Below are positions 58,268-64,000 of a stretch of DNA of 64,000 nucleotides, in pieces. The position numbers were made by a program, and so were the translations under genes. The DNA is taken from the NCBI GenBank assembly GCA_947167105.1, contig CAMVGU010000005.1:1-64000 (forward strand), written 5' to 3'. This DNA is from an uncultured Selenomonas sp. GTDB lineage: Bacteria > Bacillota > Negativicutes > Selenomonadales > Selenomonadaceae. Every line of letters begins with the position of its first letter. Positions within the stretch are counted from its first letter, which is position 1. Below the pieces are notes generated by a model. That model did not search any database. It saw nothing but the letters and a program-made list of their open reading frames with translations, and had not been told where the DNA came from.

Positions 58268-59103
58268 CAGCCTGTATGCCCGCTTCGGTGGCAGAAGCTC
58301 TGTACATGAAGAAAAAAGCGGGGGAAAGGGCCATGTTTGTGGCAGGCGGTACCGATATTATGCCCGCCAGGCAGACCGCTCCCGTCATGATTTACCTGCA
58401 AGGGCTGCATGACTTGTCACGGGTGTCAAGGTCGGGGACGGTGCTGAGCATTGGCGCCGGCTGCAGCTATACCCAGCTTATCCATGATGAACTGATTCCC
58501 CTGGTGCTCAGGGAGGCAATGCAAAGTATTGCCGCACCGGCGATCCGCAATGCAGGCACTTTGGCAGGCAATGTCTGCCGTGCTTCACCCGCCGGTGATA
58601 CGCTGCCGGTCCTACATGTTTTGGAGGCTGTGGTTGTGGCCGGGCATTTGGCTGACAGCGGCGCAATCGTGGAACGGCGGCTTGCCATTGAGAAGTTTAT
58701 TCTGGGTAATCGCAGGACGGCACTCAGGCCGGAGGAAATGGTTTTGGCGGTGGAAATTCCCTGCAGTTCCTATGAAAATCTGACCAAAATGCAGTCCTGC
58801 AAAGTCGGAGGCAGGAAAGCCCAGGCGATAGCAAAGCTTTCCTTTGCGGGGATATGCAGGGTCAAGGCCGATGTATTGCAGGATGTACGTCTTGCTTTCG
58901 GTGCTGTAGGCCCTGCCGTAGTCCGCAGCAGGGAGCTTGAAAAAAAAATCCAAGGACTTACCCTGACGGAATTGGCGGATAAGAAGAATGATATACTAAA
59001 TGAATACGCTGCCCTGTTGCAGCCTCTTGATGACCAACGGTCAACTGCTGCCTACCGTCGTCAGGTGTGCCTGAGCCTGCTGGAGGATTATCTGACCTTA
59101 TGA
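58261..59103 (+). CDS. FAD-binding subunit of the molybdenum hydroxylase
   Basis: A 280-residue CoxM/XdhB-type subunit. FAD contacts lie in FVAGGTDIMPAR and in AIRNAGTLAGNVCRASPAGDTLP (written in part; residues about 100-122). The C-terminal CO-dehydrogenase flavoprotein domain follows. It would pass electrons to NAD or a ferredoxin. Its stop overlaps the cytidylyltransferase start (ATGA). Confidence 0.94.
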   Translation: MVTACMPASVAEALYMKKKAGERAMFVAGGTDIMPARQTAPVMIYLQGLHDLSRVSRSGTVLSIGAGCSYTQLIHDELIPLVLREAMQSIAAPAIRNAGTLAGNVCRASPAGDTLPVLHVLEAVVVAGHLADSGAIVERRLAIEKFILGNRRTALRPEEMVLAVEIPCSSYENLTKMQSCKVGGRKAQAIAKLSFAGICRVKADVLQDVRLAFGAVGPAVVRSRELEKKIQGLTLTELADKKNDILNEYAALLQPLDDQRSTAAYRRQVCLSLLEDYLTL

Positions 59104-59687
59104 AAATTGGCGCACTTATACTGGCGGCAGGCTTGTCCTCGCGCATGGGAGCCTTTAAGCCCCTGCTGGAGCTGGCAGGAAAAACGCTGATTGAACACAC
59201 CCTCGAGCCCTTTGTACAATTTGGCTGTGAGCCTGTGTTGGTTGTTACCGGCAGAGAGGCGGATGCTCTGGAGAGATTTTTGACGGAGAAGTTCGCTGCC
59301 GGAATAAGCTTTGTGCGTAACCCTGAATACGCCGTGAGTGACATGTTTGCCTCTGTGAAAATCGGCATACGGGGAATGGCAGAGGACTGTGACGGTTTTT
59401 TCCTGACACCGGCGGATATTCCGCTGATTGACAAGGAGATTCTGAGGAAAATGGCAGCCGAAACGGCACAGGTTGTGAGGCCCTCATATCAGGGCAGGGC
59501 AGGTCATCCCGTCCTGTTGCGAAAAGATGCAGCCGGGCGGATACTGGCCTACGAGGGTGCTCTGGGCTTAAAGGGAGCATTGGACAGGGAAGCACGGGCC
59601 TTTGTTGAGGCTGACAGCCGGGGAATTCTACTGGATGTTGATACATTTGAGGACTTCCATGCTATCGAGAATTTCCTGCGAAGATAA
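59100..59687 (+). CDS. MocA-like molybdenum cofactor cytidylyltransferase
   Basis: A 195-residue nucleotidyltransferase. The NTP loop ILAAGLSSRMGAFKPLL is at the N-terminus and LTPADIPLID gives the metal-binding region. MocA transfers CMP to the molybdenum cofactor for xanthine-oxidase-family enzymes, which fits its place as the last gene of this operon. ATG at 59100 overlaps the FAD subunit stop. Confidence 0.9.
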   Translation: MKIGALILAAGLSSRMGAFKPLLELAGKTLIEHTLEPFVQFGCEPVLVVTGREADALERFLTEKFAAGISFVRNPEYAVSDMFASVKIGIRGMAEDCDGFFLTPADIPLIDKEILRKMAAETAQVVRPSYQGRAGHPVLLRKDAAGRILAYEGALGLKGALDREARAFVEADSRGILLDVDTFEDFHAIENFLRR

Positions 59688-59763
59688 AATGAGACTTATT
59701 CAGTGGGAGTTTTAGCACTCGTTAGCATCGGATAAAATTGTGTATTATTAGGAGGTATTCAGT

Positions 59764-60411
59764 ATGAAAAAAGTAATTGCCATCAATGGCAGCCCCAGGC
59801 GCAACGGCAACACCGCAGAACTTTTGCAGCAGGCGCTGAAAGGCGCACAGGAAGCAGGAGCGGAAACAGAGCTAGTCAATCTCTACAGCCTGAATTTCAA
59901 AGGCTGCATCAGTTGCTTTTACTGCAAGCGCAAGGACAAGGAGCACGGCACCTGCGCCATGAGGGATGATTTGTCTCCCGTTATCGAGAGGATTAAGGAA
60001 GCAGATGCCCTGATTATGGGGGCACCGGTCTATTTTATGAACCTTTCTTCGGGCATGATGGCCTTTATTGAGCGGCTGCTGTTTTCCAACTACATCTACA
60101 GCAACGAAATCCCCACGGTCTTTCCCAAGGCCCTGCCCAATGCCTTTATTTACACCATGAATATGACGGAGGAGCACGTTAAGCAGTTTGCCATACGGGA
60201 GAAGTTTGCGGTTCATGAAGGTTTTGCCGGCAAAATCCTGCAAGCGGAAACCAGGACCCTGTATGCCTGTAATACCACCCAGTTTGCTGATTACAGCAAG
60301 TATGAGTCCTCCATCTTCGACCCGGAGGAAAAAGCCGCATATCGCAAGGAATTATTTCCCCAGCAATGTGCGGCGGCCTATGAACTGGGCAAGAGCCTGC
60401 TCAATTCCTAA
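59764..60411 (+). CDS. flavodoxin-family / NADPH-dependent FMN reductase-like protein
   Basis: A 215-residue flavoprotein. INGSPRRNGNTAELLQQAL is the FMN phosphate loop, and CISCFYCKRKDKEHGTC has the compact cysteine motif of iron-sulfur flavoproteins (C-x2-C-x2-C-x7-C), which often hold a [4Fe-4S] cluster. IMGAPVYFMNLSSGMMAFIERL is the second flavin loop. AGGAGG precedes the ATG. It overlaps the convergent glycerate kinase gene by 11 bp at the 3' end. Confidence 0.9.
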   Translation: MKKVIAINGSPRRNGNTAELLQQALKGAQEAGAETELVNLYSLNFKGCISCFYCKRKDKEHGTCAMRDDLSPVIERIKEADALIMGAPVYFMNLSSGMMAFIERLLFSNYIYSNEIPTVFPKALPNAFIYTMNMTEEHVKQFAIREKFAVHEGFAGKILQAETRTLYACNTTQFADYSKYESSIFDPEEKAAYRKELFPQQCAAAYELGKSLLNS

Positions 60412-61552
60412 AGTATTTTCCTAATTTTAGCAGGCGCATTGCCTGCTCCGCTGTGTCCGTGAGATTCTGGCGGGCAGTGCCTTTCTCCATGGCTTCTTCT
60501 AACGTCACCACCTGCCGCAGCACGGGGAAGAAGGCATCTATGCCGTGCTCGTTGCACAGCCTGGCCTCCGGCGTGGCACAGCCGGAAAAGGCTATGACGG
60601 GTTTCCCGTGCTTTTTGGCAAGAGCCGCCACTCCTATGGGGGCCTTGCCCATTACGGTCTGTCCATCCAGCCGCCCTTCTCCGGTAACGACCAGGGCGGC
60701 TTTTTTTATGTGCTCCTCCAGTTTTGTTTCCCTCAGCACGATATTTATGCCTGGCTCCAAGGCAGCTTCTGTGTAGGCCAGGAAGGCAAAGCCCAGCCCT
60801 CCGGCGGCGCCTGCTCCGGGAGTCGCCGGGTCGGCCTTGGGGTATTTGGCCCGTGAAAGGCTGGCGTAGTTCTCCAGCCACTTGTCCATTTTGGCTATGT
60901 CGGCAGCGGAGGCTCCCTTTTGCGGCGCAAAGACGGCGCTGCAGCCCAGGGGGCCGCAGAGGGGATTATTTACGTCACAGGCAACCTGGAAGGTGCATTC
61001 TTTCAGAACCGGCACCACATGTTCGTCCCCTATGCGGGAGAGCCTCTCCAGCCCCAGGGCACCCTGGGGGACGGGAGAGCCTTTCTCATCCAGCATATCA
61101 TAGCCCAGGGCCTGCAGCATGCCCAGTCCACCATCGTTGGTGGCGCTGCCGCCTATGCCCAGGATGAAATGCCTGCAGCCTTTGCCCATGGCATCCAGCA
61201 GCATTTCCCCCACCCCGAAGGTGGTGGTGTGGAGGGGATTTCGCTGCCCTTCCGGCACCAGGGGAAGCCCCGCAGCCGCCGCCATTTCCATGACTGCGGT
61301 TTTATTATCCGGCAAAATGCCGTAGCGGGCTGTGACTTTCTCTCCCAAGGGCCCCGTGACGCTCGCTTCCTGGAACCTGCCTCCCAGACCTACGGTCAGA
61401 GCTTCTACCGTCCCTTCGCCTCCGTCCGCCATAGGCAGCACTAAAGTTTCCGCCTGGGGGAAAACCTTCCTGACCCCGGCGCGAACAGCCTCGCCCGCCT
61501 CCAGGGAGGCGAGGCTGCCCTTGAAGGAGTCAATGGCAATTACGATGTTCAT
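60401..61552 (-). CDS. glycerate kinase (GlxK/GarK type)
   Basis: A 383-residue kinase that phosphorylates D-glycerate. Signatures include AIDSFKGSLASLEAGEAVRAG at the N-terminus (written in part), GIGGSATNDGGLGMLQALG and LVVTGEGRLDGQTVMGKAP. The length is normal. It seems a single-gene unit, 20 nt after recQ on the same strand, so it may share the recQ transcript. The end overlaps the convergent flavoprotein gene. Confidence 0.94.
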   Translation of the reverse strand: MNIVIAIDSFKGSLASLEAGEAVRAGVRKVFPQAETLVLPMADGGEGTVEALTVGLGGRFQEASVTGPLGEKVTARYGILPDNKTAVMEMAAAAGLPLVPEGQRNPLHTTTFGVGEMLLDAMGKGCRHFILGIGGSATNDGGLGMLQALGYDMLDEKGSPVPQGALGLERLSRIGDEHVVPVLKECTFQVACDVNNPLCGPLGCSAVFAPQKGASAADIAKMDKWLENYASLSRAKYPKADPATPGAGAAGGLGFAFLAYTEAALEPGINIVLRETKLEEHIKKAALVVTGEGRLDGQTVMGKAPIGVAALAKKHGKPVIAFSGCATPEARLCNEHGIDAFFPVLRQVVTLEEAMEKGTARQNLTDTAEQAMRLLKLGKYFRN

Positions 61553-61572
61553 AGATATTCACCTGTCCTTGA

Positions 61573-63354
61573 TTATGAATTATCTTTGAGGCATTGCAGG
61601 AATTCTTTCCCGTATTTTTCCAGCTTCATTTCGCCGATGCCCTTGACTTCCAGCATTTCTGCCAGCGTCCCGGGCTGCACCCGGCACATATCCCGCAGGG
61701 TGGCATCGGAGAAGACCATATAAGGGGGGACGTGCTCACGGGTGGCGATTTCCTTGCGCAGTTTCCTGAGCTTGTCAAAGAGGCTCGTATCTGCCGGGGC
61801 CTTTTCGGTCTTTGGCTTTGGCACTGCCTGCCATACTTTTTCCTGACCCTTCAGCACCGGATAGGCGGCAGGCTTCAGGGTCAGCACCGGGTATTTGCTT
61901 TCCGTCAGGGCCAGGTAGTCTGTGGCTACGAAGCGCTGTATTAGGAGCTTTATATCCGCCAGGGGCCGCTCCTGCATCAGGCCGTAGGTGGAGAGCTCGT
62001 CAAAGTGCATCTGATGCACTTTTTTGTCACGGGAGCCCTTGAGCACCTGGGCTACCAGGTTAAGGCCGAAGCGCTCATGCATGCGGTAGACGCAGGAGAA
62101 AACCTTCTGGGCATCTATGGTTACATCTATCTTTTCCAGTCCTGCCTTGCAGTTGCCGCAGTTGCCGCAGACGAGCTCGCTGCCCCTGTCTCCGAAGTAG
62201 CTGATGATGAAGTGCCGCAGGCATTCGGGGGTGTGGCAGTAGTCCACCATTTTTTGCAGGCAGCCCAGGTTGTGGCTCCGGCGCTCCTCGTTTTCCGTGG
62301 ATACGTCAATGAGGTACTTCTGGGTCATGACATCCTGGGGAGAGTAGAGCAGGATACATTCTCCCGGCTCCCCGTCCCTGCCTGCCCGGCCTGCTTCCTG
62401 GTAGTAGGCTTCGATGTTCTTGGGCATATTGTAGTGGATGACGAAGCGCACGTTAGACTTGTCTATGCCCATGCCAAAGGCATTGGTGGCAATGATGGCC
62501 TGCACATTGTCGTAGAGGAAGTCCTCCTGGGCATCAGTCCTCTCTTTATCCGACAGCCCTGCATGGTAGCGGCCCACGGTGAATTTTTTCTTTTTCAGAT
62601 GCTCGTAGAGCTTGTCAACTTCCTTGCGGGTGGCGGCATAGATAACTCCCGCCTCGTCGCCGTGGCTCCTGAGATATTCCTCGATGAATTTCTTCTTGTC
62701 TGCGCCCCGGCGCACTTCAAAGTAGAGGTTGGGGCGGTCAAAGCCTGTTACATGGATGCGGGGCTGCCGCAAATGCAGGAGGTTTACGATATCTGCCTTC
62801 ACCTCCGGCGTGGCGGTGGCAGTAAAGGCAGAAACAAGGGGGCGGCGGGGCAGCCCTGCGATAAAGGGGGCAATCTGCCGGTAGCTGGGCCTGAAGTCGT
62901 GGCCCCATTGTGAAAGGCAGTGGGCCTCGTCCACCGCCACCATGGAGATTTCCTGCTGCTCGATGATGTATTGAAAGTAATTGGTATCCAGCCGCTCCGG
63001 GGCCACATAGACCAGCTTGTACCGACCGGCGGCAATGTCCTGCAGGCGGTCAGAGGACTCTTTGGCAGTGAGCTGGCTGTTGATAAAGGTGGCAGGCACT
63101 CCCTGTCCGGAGAGGGCATCCACCTGATCCTTCATCAGGGAAATCAAAGGGGAAATCACCAGGGTCACGCCGGGGAAAACCAGGGCAGGCACCTGAAAGC
63201 AGATGGACTTGCCTGCTCCGGTGGGCATGACGGCAAGGGTATCGAAGCCCGACAACAGGCTCTCCACCACAGGTTTCTGGGCCGGGCGGAACCCGGGATA
63301 GCCGTAGTATTTTTTTAGCAGGGACCGGGCTTCGGCAAGGTAAGGATTTTCCAT
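61573..63354 (-). CDS. recQ: ATP-dependent DNA helicase RecQ
   Basis: A 593-residue 3'-5' helicase for recombinational repair. Walker A is MPTGAGKSICFQ, motif II is VDEAHCLSQWGHDFRP, and AFGMGIDKSNVRFVIH and QEAGRAGRDGEP are motifs V and VI. The zinc-binding RQC region has CLRHFIISYFGD and LVCGNCGNC, and the C-terminal 75 residues form an HRDC domain (REHVPPYMVFSDATL, VKGIGEMKLEKYG). Full length for the family. Upstream lies a short REP-like GCCTTCCCC...GGGGAGGGC. Confidence 0.97.
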   Translation of the reverse strand: MENPYLAEARSLLKKYYGYPGFRPAQKPVVESLLSGFDTLAVMPTGAGKSICFQVPALVFPGVTLVISPLISLMKDQVDALSGQGVPATFINSQLTAKESSDRLQDIAAGRYKLVYVAPERLDTNYFQYIIEQQEISMVAVDEAHCLSQWGHDFRPSYRQIAPFIAGLPRRPLVSAFTATATPEVKADIVNLLHLRQPRIHVTGFDRPNLYFEVRRGADKKKFIEEYLRSHGDEAGVIYAATRKEVDKLYEHLKKKKFTVGRYHAGLSDKERTDAQEDFLYDNVQAIIATNAFGMGIDKSNVRFVIHYNMPKNIEAYYQEAGRAGRDGEPGECILLYSPQDVMTQKYLIDVSTENEERRSHNLGCLQKMVDYCHTPECLRHFIISYFGDRGSELVCGNCGNCKAGLEKIDVTIDAQKVFSCVYRMHERFGLNLVAQVLKGSRDKKVHQMHFDELSTYGLMQERPLADIKLLIQRFVATDYLALTESKYPVLTLKPAAYPVLKGQEKVWQAVPKPKTEKAPADTSLFDKLRKLRKEIATREHVPPYMVFSDATLRDMCRVQPGTLAEMLEVKGIGEMKLEKYGKEFLQCLKDNS

Positions 63355-63372
63355 TAAAACACCTGTTTCAAT

Positions 63373-63398
63373 CAGCCTTCCCCTTCGGGGAGGGCTGT
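63373..63398. repeat. short REP-like hairpin
   Basis: GCCTTCCCC and GGGGAGGGC pair around TTC, a shortened version of the GGGGAAGGCT end of the dispersed repeat family. It lies in the recQ upstream region. Confidence 0.45.
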
Positions 63399-63470
63399 GT
63401 TGTGATTAGCTGCAATGCTTATCATAATTATAACGCGATTGTTTTCAATTATCCATTGGCAAAAGGGAAG

Positions 63471-63531
63471 TTTTCGCGTTTGCACACGCATTGGAAGTGT
63501 TTGGACAGGATATGTACGCTTTGAGCCGCTG
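63471..63531 (+). pseudogene. decayed copy of the murI 3' end
   Basis: The stretch beginning TTTCGCGTTTGCA and containing GTTTGGACAGGAT then TTTGAGCCGCT aligns over about 60 bp with the last codons and stop of murI (38341-38400), with roughly 80 percent identity by eye. The encoded C-terminus (LHAYLERLDRM in murI) is partly preserved. It is a non-coding remnant in the intergenic region. Confidence 0.6.
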
Positions 63532-63594
63532 CCCTTGACTTTGCCGGGTAATTGTTCTACATTATATACGATATATCTGGAGGGAGATGAGCTT

Positions 63595-64000
63595 TTGTCC
63601 GTAACAGCAGAATACCATGTGAATTTTTTTGACACGGATGCCATGGCTGTGGTGCACCATGCGAACTACATCCGCTGGTTTGAGATCGGCCGCGTGGAGT
63701 ACCTGCGCAAGTATGGCATCACCCTGGATGATATGATGGAGGACGGTTTCGTGTTCCCCATCACGAAGATCGAGGCGAAATACCTCTCGCCGGGACACTT
63801 CGACGATGTGCTGGAAATTGAGACTACGGCCACGGCCCTGACCAAGGCCAAGATGGCCTTTTCCTACCGCGTCCTGCGTAAGGGCACGGGGGAGGTGCTG
63901 GTGACAGGACGCTCCCAGAATGTCTTTACCCGTAAGGATACGGGACATATAACCCGGCTACCGGAAAAGTATTATGAGGTTTTCGCCCGGGCTATGGCCG
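63595..64000 (+). CDS. YbgC/FadM-type acyl-CoA thioesterase (runs off the window)
   Basis: The first 135 residues of a 4HBT hot-dog-fold thioesterase. The active-site segment is FFDTDAMAVVHHANYIRWFE (Asp in DTD, then HHANY), as in YbgC/FadM proteins of the Tol-Pal region and acyl-CoA turnover. TTG at 63595 has GGAGGGAGATGAG upstream; no ATG fits. The reading frame stays open to the last base, so the 3' end lies outside the window. Confidence 0.9.
   Translation, partial: MSVTAEYHVNFFDTDAMAVVHHANYIRWFEIGRVEYLRKYGITLDDMMEDGFVFPITKIEAKYLSPGHFDDVLEIETTATALTKAKMAFSYRVLRKGTGEVLVTGRSQNVFTRKDTGHITRLPEKYYEVFARAMA

Overview
The window looks like chromosome of a diderm Firmicute of the class Negativicutes, probably a Selenomonadaceae member (Selenomonas, Mitsuokella or a relative). 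This is inference from gene content: a compact hemA-hemC-cobA/hemD-hemB-hemL operon, an anaerobic ribonucleotide reductase, rubrerythrin-type oxygen defence, an outer-membrane barrel protein with an SLH-like N-terminus, an outer-envelope type phosphoethanolamine transferase and an overall GC-rich composition. No ribosomal RNA or other decisive taxonomic marker is present, so genus is not fixed.

Layout. 1-5 kb: a DUF559 protein and an unrecognised protein on the minus strand, a DUF7309/DUF6930-like protein, a small membrane protein and an ApbE flavin transferase. 5-12.2 kb: tetrapyrrole operon (precorrin-2 dehydrogenase, hemA, hemC, cobA-hemD fusion, hemB, hemL) behind a promoter with a Fur-box-like site. 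12.4-17.5 kb: a receptor-less chemotaxis signalling domain, tRNA-Lys/Asp/Phe, an LPP20-like secreted protein, a DeoR regulator and an LtaS-like sulfatase-fold enzyme. 17.5-22.7 kb: a restriction island: truncated ATPase remnant, type III-like mod and res genes with a toxin-antitoxin pair inserted between them in the same operon. 23-28.9 kb: an [FeFe]-hydrogenase-like sensor fused to a GGDEF domain, a NUDIX hydrolase, a MATE exporter with an ATPase-like tail and an ATP-grasp ligase. 28.9-34 kb (minus): a 7TM-type diguanylate cyclase, a solute-binding protein and a phosphoethanolamine transferase. 34.3-38.4 kb: NrdR-controlled nrdD that lacks the usual glycyl-radical C-terminus, tRNA-Ser, a VapBC module and murI.

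38.4-49.3 kb is the most interesting stretch: a promoter with a strongly structured leader, an outer-membrane porin-like protein, a UDP-N-acetylhexosamine dehydrogenase, a PilZ-fused processive glycosyltransferase, three deacetylase-fold proteins (one clearly lacking metal ligands), a GH18-like lipoprotein and an inserted 165-bp MITE. I read it as a c-di-GMP-controlled, synthase-dependent exopolysaccharide locus. The two diguanylate cyclases upstream could supply the signal.

49.5-54.6 kb: a two-component system, glutathione peroxidase, then a CDCPAC-motif protein, rubrerythrin, a Tat-type metallo-beta-lactamase/rubredoxin and a PAS-like protein. The two-component operon and the rubrerythrin operon share the same tandem GTCA promoter element in identical spacing, which suggests one redox-responsive regulon. 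54.7-59.7 kb: molybdenum hydroxylase operon (XdhC-like factor, Mo, Fe-S and FAD subunits, MocA-like cytidylyltransferase). 59.8-64 kb: a flavoprotein, glycerate kinase, RecQ, a decayed copy of the murI 3' end and the start of a YbgC-type thioesterase that runs off the window. REP-like repeats with a CCTCATCC...GGGGAAGGCT core are scattered through the window.
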